Shown: positions 34,478-43,718 of the stretch, piece after piece
Layout of the letters: each line of letters opens with the position of its first letter
How positions within the stretch are numbered: the stretch's first letter is position 1
Assembly (NCBI RefSeq): GCF_036825535.1
Contig: NZ_CP098813.1
Coordinates: forward strand, 124,001-188,000
DNA length: 64,000 nucleotides
Direction: 5' to 3'
Origin: Parasalinivibrio latis
Lineage (GTDB): Bacteria; Pseudomonadota; Gammaproteobacteria; Enterobacterales; Vibrionaceae
Notes under the pieces: model-generated
Databases searched by the model: none
Seen by the model: only the letters and a program-made list of their open reading frames with translations
Told to the model about the DNA's origin: nothing
Translations under genes and position numbers: made by a program

Positions 34478-35470
34478 TTAGTCAATCACACTGTTAGTAC
34501 AACGATTACCTGTGAGGAACTGACGGACGTTTTCAAATGTGGTTTCTGCAATGCTTGTCAGCGCCTCCTGAGTAAGGAACGCCTGGTGGCCGGTAAACAG
34601 TACGTTGTGACAGGCTGAAAGACGGCGGAATACATCGTCTTTAATCACATCATTTGATTTATCTTCGAAGAAGAGATCACGCTCATTTTCATAGACATCC
34701 AGGCCAAGTGCCCCGATTTTTTCTTGTTTAAGCGCCTCTATGGCATCAGCAGAATTAAGCAATGGCCCACGGCTGGTGTTTATGATCATCACACCATTCT
34801 TCATTTTCTCGAACGCACCGGCATCAAGCATATGGCGGTTGTCTTTGGTTAGTGGGCAATGAAGAGAGACCACATCTGACTCTCGCAGCAATGTATCCAG
34901 GTCAACATACTCAGCTCCCAATTCTATAGCAGCCGGGTTTTCGAAAGGGTCAAATGCCAGAATTCGCATGCCGAATCCCTTAAGGATGCGCATTGTAGCA
35001 ACACCGATTTTGCCGGTTCCCACAATCCCAGCTGTCCGACCAAACATGTTGAATCCAATTAACCCTTCCAGAGAGAAATTTGCATCCCGTGTACGTTGGT
35101 AGGCCCGGTGGATGCGCCGGTTTAGGGTCAGCATCATACCAACAGTGTGTTCTGCAACTGCTTCTGGAGAATAGGCAGGAACCCGTACAACTGTAACGCC
35201 GTACGCTTTAGCCGCTTCAAGGTCGACGTTGTTGAACCCGGCACAACGAAGAGCTATGAGTTTAATGCCCATACCCGCCAGCTTGGCAATCACTGTCTCA
35301 TCAGCTGCATCGTTGACGAAGATGCAAACTGCATCAGCACCTTCCGCCATTTTTGCTGTTTTCTTGTCCAACCTGAAATCAAAGAATTCCAACTCATAAC
35401 CAAAAGAGTTGTTAACCAGTTCCATGTAGCGGCGGTCGTATTGCTTTGCGCTGAAAACTGCCAATTTCAT
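34478..35470 (-). CDS. ldhA: Fermentative D-lactate dehydrogenase
   Basis: The 330-residue enzyme matches E. coli LdhA over its length: KLAVFSAKQYDRRYMELVNN, LRCAGFNNVDLEAAKAYGV, the NAD-binding GTGKIGVATMRILKGFGM, HCPLT, the catalytic Arg in NTSRGPLL, and FEDKSNDVIKDDVFRRLSAC with the catalytic His in FTGHQAFLT. It reduces pyruvate to D-lactate with NADH in the cytosol during fermentation. The frame opens at GTG 35488, but ATG 35470 gives the exact family start (GGTGATGCA precedes it). It faces away from zwf, with a shared 330-base gap. Confidence 0.95.
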   Translation of the reverse strand: MKLAVFSAKQYDRRYMELVNNSFGYELEFFDFRLDKKTAKMAEGADAVCIFVNDAADETVIAKLAGMGIKLIALRCAGFNNVDLEAAKAYGVTVVRVPAYSPEAVAEHTVGMMLTLNRRIHRAYQRTRDANFSLEGLIGFNMFGRTAGIVGTGKIGVATMRILKGFGMRILAFDPFENPAAIELGAEYVDLDTLLRESDVVSLHCPLTKDNRHMLDAGAFEKMKNGVMIINTSRGPLLNSADAIEALKQEKIGALGLDVYENERDLFFEDKSNDVIKDDVFRRLSACHNVLFTGHQAFLTQEALTSIAETTFENVRQFLTGNRCTNSVID

Positions 35471-35802
35471 TGCATCACCATTTATCACACAAATATATTA
35501 AGTGTGATTTAAATCAAATTACGAGTGAAATTTCAACCATGAATTTCATGGGGTGATTTATCCCCAGAAGCCCCGGAAACGCAGGCAGAAAGGAGTGTTT
35601 TCAACTAACCTGACCCAAGAGCGATGCGCTTTTAACCTGGAATGGTGCGATATACAACCACCTATTACATGGATAGGCAGAACCGAACATGACTTACTGA
35701 AAAAAGCTGTTATCTTAGAAGCCGTTTCTTATTAATGACCTACTCAATTGAAGCCTAATCACTCGCCCACAAATTAAACGTGGTGACCGCAGGGAAAACC
35801 TT
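35471..35802. other. Divergent promoter region of ldhA and zwf
   Basis: About 330 bases between two divergent metabolic genes. A 60-codon plus-strand frame (35553-35735) has no site or homology and is taken as chance. The region should hold both promoters; no strong operator could be identified by eye. A short inverted pair ATGAATTTCAT lies near 35539-35549. Confidence 0.4.
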
Positions 35803-37299
35803 ATGGCGAAAGAGAACAACAATATCGTGATTTTTGGCGCGTCAGGTGACCTGACAAAGCGAAAGCTAATCCCCGCCTTCTATCACCTGTACGCAAACAA
35901 TATGATGCCTGAGGATTTTTCTATCCTTGGCGTCAGCCGTACCGAATATTCAGACGAAGCCTTCCGAGAGAAGTTGGCTGATTTTATGCGTGACAACGAG
36001 AAAGTGGATGAAGAAACACTTTCCCGATTCTGCCAGCATATCTATTACCTCTCGATGGATCCGGCGCATGGCAGTGAATACGGCCAGTTGGTAACCCGTC
36101 TCGATCGTCTGAGCGAGAAGCACCATACCGGTAACAACAACCTCTACTATCTGGCTACACCACCAAGCCTTTATGGTGTAATTCCGGAATGCCTTGCCAA
36201 CCAAGGGCTTCATGACGAAAGCAATGGCTGGAAGCGCCTTATCGTTGAAAAACCTTTTGGTTACGACACTGCGTCAGCAGAAGCACTGGATGCCAAACTG
36301 CATACACGCTTCCGCGAAAACCAGCTGTACCGCATCGACCACTACCTGGGTAAGGAAACAGTACAGAATCTGTTGGTATTCCGTTTCTCCAACGGCATGT
36401 TTGAGCCACTCTGGAACCGTAACTTCATCGATTACGTTGAAATTACAGGGGCAGAATTCCTGGGAGTAGAAGGTCGTGGCGGCTACTACGATGGTTCCGG
36501 TGCAGTCCGTGATATGTTCCAAAACCACCTGCTCCAGGTACTTGGGATGGTCGCCATGGAGCCACCGGCTGCCATTCGCGCAGATTCCATCCGTGATGAA
36601 GTCACCAAGGTAATGCAGAGCTTCAAGCCACTGAGTGATGAAGACCTGAAAAACAACCTGGTACTCGGCCAGTACACTGCATCCACAGTGCGCGGTGAAG
36701 ATCTTCCGGGATACCGTGAAGAACCGGGTGTATCAGAAGATTCCCGCACCGAAACCTACATCGGCCTGAAGATGTTCGTAGATACCTGGCGCTGGAATGG
36801 GGTGCCATTCTATGTACGTACCGGTAAGCGACTGCCAACCCGTGTAACGGAAGTGGTTATCCACTTTAAGAAAACCCCTCACCCGGTCTTTGGTGCCAAT
36901 GCGCCTGAGAACAAGCTTATTATCCGTATCCAACCGGATGAAGGTATCCTGATGAGCTTCGGGCTGAAGAAACCGGGAGCCGGTTTTGAAGCCAAAGAAG
37001 TCTCGATGGAATTCCATTACCAGGATCTGAAAGAATCTCAGCTACTTACCGCATATGAACGCCTGCTTCTCGACGCAATAAAAGGTGATGCGACGCTGTT
37101 TGCCCGCTCTGATGCGGTGAAAGCTTGCTGGGAATTTGTAGAACCTATCCTCGGTTACAAGCAAGACCCGGATGCGCTTTTCGGGTATGCAGCAGGCACC
37201 TGGGGACCTAAAGAAGCGGACGATCTGCTCAAGCGCGATAGTCGTGAGTGGCGTTTCCCGTGTAAGAACCTTACCAACACAGAATATTGCGAGCTTTAA
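35803..37299 (+). CDS. zwf: Glucose-6-phosphate 1-dehydrogenase
   Basis: The 498-residue enzyme begins with the NADP-binding IVIFGASGDLTKRKLIPAFY and carries the active-site signature RIDHYLGKE (about 177-185, catalytic His and Lys). It oxidises glucose-6-phosphate to 6-phosphogluconolactone in the cytosol, the first step of the oxidative pentose phosphate pathway. AGGGA precedes the ATG. Only one base separates its stop from the pgl ATG, so pgl is translationally coupled. The zwf-pgl-gnd order is typical of Vibrionaceae and of some other gammaproteobacteria. Confidence 0.97.
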   Translation: MAKENNNIVIFGASGDLTKRKLIPAFYHLYANNMMPEDFSILGVSRTEYSDEAFREKLADFMRDNEKVDEETLSRFCQHIYYLSMDPAHGSEYGQLVTRLDRLSEKHHTGNNNLYYLATPPSLYGVIPECLANQGLHDESNGWKRLIVEKPFGYDTASAEALDAKLHTRFRENQLYRIDHYLGKETVQNLLVFRFSNGMFEPLWNRNFIDYVEITGAEFLGVEGRGGYYDGSGAVRDMFQNHLLQVLGMVAMEPPAAIRADSIRDEVTKVMQSFKPLSDEDLKNNLVLGQYTASTVRGEDLPGYREEPGVSEDSRTETYIGLKMFVDTWRWNGVPFYVRTGKRLPTRVTEVVIHFKKTPHPVFGANAPENKLIIRIQPDEGILMSFGLKKPGAGFEAKEVSMEFHYQDLKESQLLTAYERLLLDAIKGDATLFARSDAVKACWEFVEPILGYKQDPDALFGYAAGTWGPKEADDLLKRDSREWRFPCKNLTNTEYCEL

Positions 37300-37300
37300 T

Positions 37301-38017
37301 ATGAAAGATCTCCGCATCTTTGATAACGCAGATGCCGTCGTCAACGAGCTGGCATCTTCAATGAAAAGCCTGAGTGAACAAGGCCGCCCGGTTCATATCT
37401 CACTCTCTGGCGGTAGTACGCCTAAGCTGTTATTCAAGCTGCTTTCTCAGCCGGAATGGGCTGACACAATCAGTTGGAATAACCTCCATTTCTGGTGGGG
37501 CGACGAGCGCTGTGTGACACCAGATGACGCGGAAAGTAATTTTGGCGAAGCCAACGAACTTCTGCTGAGGAAAATCAATATTCCCGAAGAAAACATCCAC
37601 AGGATCCACGGGGAGGAAGCCCCTGAAAAGGAAGCCAAACGCCTGGCGGCCGAAATTGAAGCCGTCGTACCGGCTGAAAATGGCCTGCCTGCTTTTGACT
37701 GGATCCTGCTCGGCATGGGCGATGACGGCCACACTGCCTCACTCTTCCCGGGACAGACAAATTACGATGAGTCGGCTTTAGCAATCGTAGCCGCTCACCC
37801 ACAGAGCGGGCAGCTACGCGTTTCTAAAAGTGCCCGCCTTCTGAACAACGCGAAACGAATCAGCTACCTGGTGCTGGGCGCGGGAAAAGCAGAAATGGTG
37901 GAAGCTATTCACAGCTCCCCAAGCAATGACCTGCCCTACCCGGCAGCACATATTCAATCCACCCACGGCAAAACTGAATGGTATTTAGATGCCGCTGCAG
38001 CAAAAGCACTGGCATAA
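37301..38017 (+). CDS. pgl: 6-phosphogluconolactonase
   Basis: The 238-residue enzyme is the DevB/Pgl type: ISLSGGSTPKLLFKLLSQPE, the FWWGDERCVTPDDAESNFGE signature, and GMGDDGHTASLFPG with the catalytic His. It hydrolyses 6-phosphogluconolactone. The frame is open into zwf, but ATG 37301, one base after the zwf TAA, starts directly at KDLRIF and is the natural start. The gnd gene follows after an AAGGAG site with 11 bases between stop and ATG. Confidence 0.96.
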   Translation: MKDLRIFDNADAVVNELASSMKSLSEQGRPVHISLSGGSTPKLLFKLLSQPEWADTISWNNLHFWWGDERCVTPDDAESNFGEANELLLRKINIPEENIHRIHGEEAPEKEAKRLAAEIEAVVPAENGLPAFDWILLGMGDDGHTASLFPGQTNYDESALAIVAAHPQSGQLRVSKSARLLNNAKRISYLVLGAGKAEMVEAIHSSPSNDLPYPAAHIQSTHGKTEWYLDAAAAKALA

Positions 38018-38028
38018 GGAGTTAAAGA

Positions 38029-39477
38029 ATGAAAGGTGATATCGGTGTAATTGGCCTGGCTGTAATGGGCCAAAACCTTATCCTCAACATGAATGACAAC
38101 GGTTTCCGCGTGGTGGCCTACAACCGTACAACGTCCAAGGTTGATGACTTCCTGAATGGTGCGGCAAAAGGTACCAACATTGTCGGTGCTTACTCGCTGG
38201 AAGACCTGGTTGAAAAGCTCGAGAAACCGCGCAAAGTCATGCTGATGGTGCGTGCCGGTGACGTGGTTGACCAGTTTATTGATGCACTGGCACCTTTATT
38301 GGAAGAAGGCGACATCATTATCGACGGTGGTAACTCCAATTACCCGGACACCACTCGCCGCGTGAAGGCTCTGGAAGAGAAAGGCCTTGTATTTATTGGC
38401 GCTGGTGTATCCGGCGGTGAAGAAGGTGCCCGCTTCGGACCATCTATCATGCCCGGTGGTAACCCTGCCGGCTGGCCAGCTATCAAACCTATTTTCCAGG
38501 CAATTTCTGCCAAGACCGACAACGGTGAAGCTTGCTGTGACTGGGTTGGCCGCGAGGGTGCCGGTCACTTTGTGAAGATGGTTCACAACGGCATTGAATA
38601 TGGGGATATGCAGCTTATCAGCGAAGCCTACCACTTTATGAAGGAAGGCCTCGGCATGTCCCACGAGGAAATGCAGGCGACGCTGGAAGCCTGGAACAAG
38701 ACCGAGCTGAACAGCTACCTCATCGAAATCAGTGCTGACATCCTGGGCTACCGCGATGAAGACGGCGACGTTGTGCTTGAAAAAATCCTCGACACTGCGG
38801 GTCAGAAAGGCACCGGCAAGTGGACAGGCATCAATGCTCTGGACTTCGGTATCCCTCTGACCCTGATCACCGAATCTGTATTTGCCCGTGCACTGTCAGC
38901 ACGCAAAGAAGAGCGTGAAGAAGCCTCGACCCTGTTCCAGCATAAAATCGGCACGGTTGAAGGTGACAAAGCGTTGTGGCTGGAAAGTCTTCGTCAGGCA
39001 CTGCTGGCTTCTAAGATCATCTCTTACGCGCAGGGCTTTATGCTGATTCGCGAAGCATCTGAGCAATACAACTGGGATCTGAACTACGGTAACGTTGCAC
39101 TGCTATGGCGTGGTGGCTGCATCATCCGCAGTGCATTCCTTGGCAACATCCGTGATGCGTATGAAAAGAACCCAGACCTGAAATTCCTGGGATCTGACGA
39201 ATACTTCAAGACCATTCTGGAAAACTGTATGGGGGCATGGCGCAAGGTCGTCGCTAAGTCATTTGAAATTGGCCTACCGATGCCAGGCATGTCTTCCGCC
39301 CTGACATTCCTTGACGGGTACACAACTGCCCGCCTGCCGGCAAACATGCTCCAGGCTCAACGTGACTACTTCGGTGCCCATACCTACGAGCGTACTGATC
39401 GTCCTCGTGGCGAGTTCTTCCACACCAACTGGACAGGTAAAGGTGGGGATACAGTCTCTACCACGTACAACAGCTAG
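38029..39477 (+). CDS. gnd: 6-phosphogluconate dehydrogenase (decarboxylating)
   Basis: The 482-residue protein has the NADP site IGLAVMGQNLILNMNDNGF, the substrate loops DGGNSNYPDTTRR and GVSGGEEGARFGPSIMPGG, the catalytic Lys in GHFVKMVHNGIEYGDMQ, and the C-terminal RADYFGAHTYER-like segment (here QRDYFGAHTYERTD). It converts 6-phosphogluconate to ribulose-5-phosphate, CO2 and NADPH. The length (482) is typical of the Vibrio form, longer than the 468 of E. coli. A strong terminator follows, so zwf-pgl-gnd is one operon. Confidence 0.97.
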   Translation: MKGDIGVIGLAVMGQNLILNMNDNGFRVVAYNRTTSKVDDFLNGAAKGTNIVGAYSLEDLVEKLEKPRKVMLMVRAGDVVDQFIDALAPLLEEGDIIIDGGNSNYPDTTRRVKALEEKGLVFIGAGVSGGEEGARFGPSIMPGGNPAGWPAIKPIFQAISAKTDNGEACCDWVGREGAGHFVKMVHNGIEYGDMQLISEAYHFMKEGLGMSHEEMQATLEAWNKTELNSYLIEISADILGYRDEDGDVVLEKILDTAGQKGTGKWTGINALDFGIPLTLITESVFARALSARKEEREEASTLFQHKIGTVEGDKALWLESLRQALLASKIISYAQGFMLIREASEQYNWDLNYGNVALLWRGGCIIRSAFLGNIRDAYEKNPDLKFLGSDEYFKTILENCMGAWRKVVAKSFEIGLPMPGMSSALTFLDGYTTARLPANMLQAQRDYFGAHTYERTDRPRGEFFHTNWTGKGGDTVSTTYNS

Positions 39478-39496
39478 GCAATCAATCACTGATTCC

Positions 39497-39526
39497 AAAC
39501 AGGGGCCTCCGTGCCCCTGTTTTTTT
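39497..39526 (+). terminator. Rho-independent terminator of zwf-pgl-gnd
   Basis: AAACAGGGGC (39497-39506) pairs with GCCCCTGTTT (39513-39522), loop CTCCGT, followed by further T. Confidence 0.92.
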
Positions 39527-39684
39527 ACGCCCCACATAATCATCAATACGCACACCCACCTGCTCCATATACAGATTTCCGCCTTGACCCGTTAAGATGG
39601 AAACAAAAACTCATGCCAATAATGAGAATTTTGGTACTTAAATGACACAAAATCACTTGGGTACCGGGTGAAGGAGAACTGAAA

Positions 39685-39978
39685 ATGATCTATTTGTTTG
39701 CGGAAATGGTGGCAAAAGCTGGATGTGATGAACCGTTAAAGAGTGCCTTGTTGGATTTAGTGCGAGGCAGCAGAAGCGAGGGCGGCTGTGTGCGCTATGA
39801 CCTGCACCAGGACAGCAGGGATCTGAACCGCTTTATGATTTATGAAATTTGGGAGTCAAAATCGGCGCTGGATGCCCATAAAACTGCACCTCATATGGAA
39901 GACTTTCGCCATTTCCGTGCAGAAAATGATGTTATCGAGTCAATTGCAGTCCGGCCCTGCGAACCGGTTGAGCCCTGA
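39685..39978 (+). CDS. Antibiotic biosynthesis monooxygenase (ABM)-domain protein
   Basis: The 97-residue protein is one ABM/ferredoxin-like domain: MIYLFAEMVAKAGCDEPLKS, SRSEGGCVRYDLHQD, then RFMIYEIWESKSALDAHKTA and the HMEDF ending. Family members include quinol monooxygenases such as YgiN and stress proteins; the substrate is unknown. AAGGAG precedes the ATG by eight bases. It is monocistronic with a strong terminator-like hairpin. Confidence 0.85.
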   Translation: MIYLFAEMVAKAGCDEPLKSALLDLVRGSRSEGGCVRYDLHQDSRDLNRFMIYEIWESKSALDAHKTAPHMEDFRHFRAENDVIESIAVRPCEPVEP

Positions 39979-39994
39979 TCGTCACCAGAAATTG

Positions 39995-40029
39995 GCAATG
40001 CCGGGAAAACCTGCCCGGCATTGCTTTAT
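39995..40029 (+). terminator. Rho-independent terminator
   Basis: GCAATGCCGGG (39995-40005) pairs with CCCGGCATTGC (40014-40024), followed by TTTATT. It closes the ABM gene and may also act on convergent pepT. Confidence 0.85.
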
Positions 40030-40050
40030 TAAGTTGGCGACGGGTTTGGG

Positions 40051-41286
40051 TTACCGGCGCTCTGCTGTCACCTTTACAATTTCCACCAGCACATCGGCTG
40101 CTGCTTGCAGTGACTTCACAGGAAGAAATTCGTAAATAGAATGGAAGTTGTGTGCCCCGGTGAACAAGTTCGGACAAGGTAATCCTTTTTGTGACAACAC
40201 CGCACCATCGTATCCCCCTCGCATTGGCAAAGGTTTTACTTCAATACCACAACGTGCGTAGGCATCCTTTGCAATATCAATAGGGAAGCTTGCATCCCCT
40301 TCCAGGCTGTTTTTAACGTTTTCATAGCGGTCTGCCAGTGTAATTTCAACTGAACCTTCCCCCCACAAACCTTCACAGGCCTCTGCCAGTTGTTTAAGGA
40401 AAGCCATGCGGCAGTGATAACCTTTACGATCAAAATCACGCACATCCATTTTAAGGACGGTTTGGGCACTGTTTCCTTTGAGTTCTTTAACCCAGTAGTA
40501 TCCCTCTCGCCCTTCGGTATATTCCGGGGCCTCCCCTGGCGGCAACATGGCAATAAACTTATGGGCCATCAGCAGGGAATTTTTCAACTTTCCTTTTGCA
40601 GACATCGGGTGTGCCGATTGGCCGATGAACGTTACAACAACATCACCCGCATTCCAGTTTTCATAAACGAATTCGCCAATTCCGCCACAATCCAGGGTAT
40701 AAGCAAAATCGGCTCCGAACGACTCAACATCAAAGGCCTTGGCTCCGCGTAACCCCTGCTCTTCATCAGGTACGAAACCAATTTTCACACAGCCGTGTTT
40801 AATGTCAGGATTCGCTTTGAAGTGCTGCAACATATGCATGATAGCAGCGATACCGGCTTTGTCGTCAGCACCCAACAGGCTGGTACCATCGGTAACAATC
40901 AGGTCCTGCCCTACGTAGTCATTCAGTTCCGGGAACTGCTCCAGAGGCATCAGGATGTGCTGTTCCGTATTCAGCACAACATCTCCACCCTCGTACTTAA
41001 CAATATGGGCTTTGGTATCCGCTGTCTGCTCCGCACTGGTGTCCAAATGGGAGAAAAAAGCGACGGTCGGCAGGTCCGTATCAATATTTGAAGGCAACGT
41101 CGCGGTAAGAATGGCTCGGTCATTCAGTACAATGTCTTCCAGGCCCAAAGCTTCCAGTTCTTGCTTGAGTTGCTCTGCCAGTTCCCTCTGGCCGGGGCTT
41201 GATGGCATGATGCCGGCTGCACCGTTTTCTCGGTTGGTCGTAGTGTTGATTTTTGTGTAGGAAATAAAACGATCGACAATGTTCAT
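40051..41286 (-). CDS. pepT: Peptidase T (tripeptide aminopeptidase)
   Basis: The 411-residue zinc exopeptidase of family M20 has FFSHLDTSAEQ (first metal region), TDGTSLLGADDKAGIAA (bridging Asp), FVPDEEQGLRGAKAFD (catalytic Glu), and MRGGYDGAVLSQKGLPCPNL near the C-terminus. It removes the N-terminal residue from tripeptides in the cytosol. ATG 41286 gives the standard start (MNIVDRFISYTKINTTTN), though the ribosome site is weak. Substrates may come from the Yej importer 10 kb away; that is inference only. Confidence 0.95.
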   Translation of the reverse strand: MNIVDRFISYTKINTTTNRENGAAGIMPSSPGQRELAEQLKQELEALGLEDIVLNDRAILTATLPSNIDTDLPTVAFFSHLDTSAEQTADTKAHIVKYEGGDVVLNTEQHILMPLEQFPELNDYVGQDLIVTDGTSLLGADDKAGIAAIMHMLQHFKANPDIKHGCVKIGFVPDEEQGLRGAKAFDVESFGADFAYTLDCGGIGEFVYENWNAGDVVVTFIGQSAHPMSAKGKLKNSLLMAHKFIAMLPPGEAPEYTEGREGYYWVKELKGNSAQTVLKMDVRDFDRKGYHCRMAFLKQLAEACEGLWGEGSVEITLADRYENVKNSLEGDASFPIDIAKDAYARCGIEVKPLPMRGGYDGAVLSQKGLPCPNLFTGAHNFHSIYEFLPVKSLQAAADVLVEIVKVTAERR

Positions 41287-41449
41287 GGCACTTTCTTAGA
41301 GGTCAAAATACGTACTTTTTGTGCCAGTAAGCATACATGCACATATACAAAGGAAGTGTTAAGTGGCTCACAGCGATGCAGGAAGAATCGCTAAGCAAGA
41401 AGTGCTAAGTTATTGAATTGATAATATATAGTAAATCAGGAAATGAAGT

Positions 41450-41797
41450 TCAGACCTTGAATTGATAGCTTGAATCCTCATCCTGAGGTTTTACGGCTTT
41501 TTCTACCTGTTTCAACAGTGCTTGCTGTTGTTGGGTGTATGCGGACAGTTTGGCCTTTTTAGCTTCCTGGTCAGCTACACGATCTATCAGGTTTTTGTAG
41601 TCACCACGGTCACGACTTACCTGTTGAGCTTCTTCGGCACGCTTATGCTCCTGCTCCTTTTCCCGTTCTTCTCGGGCACTGGATGCCTGATTTTGCCGTT
41701 CAACCTCTTTGCGTTGTCGAAGTTGATCCATCCGTTCTTCATTCTGACGTGCCTGCCACATCATCGGCGAAGAATTACCGTTAATTCGCGTAGACAT
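41450..41797 (-). CDS. Charged coiled-coil hypothetical protein
   Basis: The 115-residue protein is mostly Glu, Gln, Arg and Lys (NEERMDQLRQRKEVERQNQ, REEREKEQEHKRAEEAQQ) and is predicted to be a long coiled coil with a short disordered N-terminus. I do not recognise the family. AAGGA precedes ATG 41797, which supports expression. A plus-strand frame runs across it but belongs to the next gene's upstream open stretch and is not coding. The role is unknown; a scaffolding or surface-associated function is possible but not shown. Confidence 0.65.
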   Translation of the reverse strand: MSTRINGNSSPMMWQARQNEERMDQLRQRKEVERQNQASSAREEREKEQEHKRAEEAQQVSRDRGDYKNLIDRVADQEAKKAKLSAYTQQQQALLKQVEKAVKPQDEDSSYQFKV

Positions 41798-42118
41798 AGT
41801 TTCAGTCCTTTCACCGTCTCATTGATTACTTTAACACCCATTCTCACTTTTGCGCAAAAAACAACCAATTGTATTTTATTGTTCTGTCTAATGATCCTTA
41901 CGACAAGACGCGAGATTTGGTTCCACAATGTCTCACTGATGACACTAATTCCGCCCTTAACAGCGAATACACTGGTCATAAAAAGAAGACCTTCATTTTT
42001 CGAAGGTTGCACAGTTTTTCTGACCTCGTGTTGGCATCATCAAAAAGACAAGGACCGTTTACGCTATGGCTATGAATGTTGTTTTCGCGACAACCCGCTT
42101 CCTTACAAAGGAGGCAGG
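41798..42118. other. Upstream region of the exopolysaccharide operon
   Basis: About 320 AT-rich bases between the coiled-coil gene and the pyruvyl transferase. The plus-strand frame stays open through it but contains no good start, so it should be the leader of the first EPS operon. An AAAGGAGG ribosome site lies at its end. No operator was identified. Confidence 0.4.
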
Positions 42119-42967
42119 GTGAAAATTCACCATCATATCTGTCAACGCCCTAACGTTGGTGACGATATCAATCTCTGGTTCTGGAAATGGTGGTTGGGTG
42201 ATGTATTGGCTTACCAACCGGAAACCTTACTGGTCGGTATAGGCACCGTCCTGAATGATAAACTGCCACATGCAGAGCGTTATCTGGTTATAGGAAGTGG
42301 TGCTGGATACGGGAATATCACTATCGACAACAGGTGGCAGGTAGCCTGTGTCCGTGGGCCACTGACTGCAAAAATTCTGGGGCTCAGTAAAACACTGTCC
42401 ATTACAGACCCCGGTGCCCTGATACCCCTGATAAAAAAACCAGATGAGCTTCCCTCCGCTCGTTCCGGTATTGCTTTCATGCCCCATATTGGCATTGATT
42501 CACCCAACTACCGTGATTTGGTGGAATCTCTGGGATGGCGTTACATCTCCCCTTCTGATGACCAGAACACCTTGTTCTCAGCTATCGCCGGTGCAGACAG
42601 ACTGATCACATCATCCCTGCACGGTGCCATATTCGCTGATGCTTACAGGACACCCTGGCTTGGCGTAAGTACCTCTCCTGAAATATTGCCGTTTAAATGG
42701 CAGGACTGGGGATTGTCACTTTCATTAGACATATCACTGACTTCGTTACCTCCCTTATGGCCGGGAGAAGTTGATGGTATCCGCTCTTTTGCCTCGCACA
42801 CCATTAAACGGCACCTGCTGAGACAGCAACTCAGAAAACTGGCCATAAAGGGACGTTTCTCACTGAGTACAGACAGCGTGTTACGTGCCAAGCAAGATGC
42901 CTTACAACATTGCCTTGCATTTACCCGGGAACAGTTGATACAGGAAGCTATGTGTGAACAGCATTAA
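42119..42967 (+). CDS. Polysaccharide pyruvyl transferase
   Basis: The 282-residue protein matches the pyruvyl transferase family (CsaB/WcaK-like): PNVGDDINLWFWKWWL at the N-terminus, GSGAGYGNITI, VRGPLTAKILGL, then SSLHGAIFADAYRTPWLGV, which carries the conserved His of the family. It adds pyruvate from phosphoenolpyruvate as a ketal to a sugar of an exopolysaccharide or cell-wall polymer. The frame is open about 200 codons further upstream with no start codon near, and those codons lie over a minus-strand gene. GTG 42119, directly after AAAGGAGG, is therefore the start. It overlaps the sulfotransferase start by 14 bases and begins a three-gene operon. Confidence 0.82.
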   Translation: MKIHHHICQRPNVGDDINLWFWKWWLGDVLAYQPETLLVGIGTVLNDKLPHAERYLVIGSGAGYGNITIDNRWQVACVRGPLTAKILGLSKTLSITDPGALIPLIKKPDELPSARSGIAFMPHIGIDSPNYRDLVESLGWRYISPSDDQNTLFSAIAGADRLITSSLHGAIFADAYRTPWLGVSTSPEILPFKWQDWGLSLSLDISLTSLPPLWPGEVDGIRSFASHTIKRHLLRQQLRKLAIKGRFSLSTDSVLRAKQDALQHCLAFTREQLIQEAMCEQH

Positions 42968-43718
42968 ACAAACTCTTGCGAGCCTTCGCCCCCGAAAAGT
43001 TCAGGGATATTGCCTGGGCGCGGCCAAAACCGGAACCACATCTCTCTCCCACATGATGACGCCCCACCTCCGTGCGGCCCATGAGCCGGAAACGCCTTCA
43101 ACCACCCTGCTGGTCATGGATTATCTTGAGGGTAAAATTTCTGACAGCGCATGCATCAATGCCATCCGGAAAAGGGACAGGCAACTGAACCTTGAATTTG
43201 AATCGTCGCATCCACTTGGTTACCTTGCTTCCCAACTGGTTGCGCTTTATCCCCACGCAAAATTCATCATTACTGTCCGCGATCCCGACTCCTGGCTGGC
43301 ATCGCGTATAAGCTTCCATGCCAACCGGCAACCTACTGAGTGGCAACCTTACCGGGACTTTATATGGCAACGCCATCACCAGGGATTCAGCAAACACGAG
43401 CTGACTTTAGAACAACATAGTCTTTACTCTTTGGATGCATATCTCGCCCAGTACAGCGAGCAATACCGTATTCTGTTTGAAAGTATCCCTCCTTCCCAAC
43501 AGCTTGTTATTCGTACCGAAGACATCAGTCACAAACTGGCAGAAATCAGCCAGTTTCTCGGTCTGAAAGAAGCTCTGCAACCCATCCATACCAACCAGAT
43601 GACAAAAGCTGACTCCATTTTGTCCAGACTCGACCCGAATTTCGTGTCCGACAAGTTGCAGCAACACTGCGGCTGGCTGATGGATGCGTATTGGAAAACG
43701 GACAAAGAGACAGCATGA
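42954..43718 (+). CDS. PAPS-dependent sulfotransferase family protein
   Basis: The 254-residue protein has the 5'-phosphosulfate-binding loop GAAKTGTTSL (22-31) and the 3'-phosphate-binding region VRDPDSWLASRISFH (around Arg109), as in sulfotransferases that use PAPS. A helical C-terminus follows. It would sulfate a sugar of the polymer made by this locus. The start GTG 42954 lies in the end of the pyruvyl transferase gene with AGGAAG before it. Substrate specificity is unknown. Bacterial sulfotransferases of EPS loci are known in marine species but are uncommon. Confidence 0.8.
   Translation: MNSIKQTLASLRPRKVQGYCLGAAKTGTTSLSHMMTPHLRAAHEPETPSTTLLVMDYLEGKISDSACINAIRKRDRQLNLEFESSHPLGYLASQLVALYPHAKFIITVRDPDSWLASRISFHANRQPTEWQPYRDFIWQRHHQGFSKHELTLEQHSLYSLDAYLAQYSEQYRILFESIPPSQQLVIRTEDISHKLAEISQFLGLKEALQPIHTNQMTKADSILSRLDPNFVSDKLQQHCGWLMDAYWKTDKETA

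Noticed and set aside
35553..35735. 60-codon plus-strand frame before zwf
   Set aside because: No ribosome site and no recognised motif; it lies in the ldhA-zwf promoter gap.
41522..42118. Long upstream extension of the pyruvyl transferase reading frame
   Set aside because: The open frame runs over the minus-strand coiled-coil gene and a non-coding gap, its translation is hydrophobic low-complexity sequence unlike the family, and the AAAGGAGG-GTG at 42107-42121 gives a normal start.
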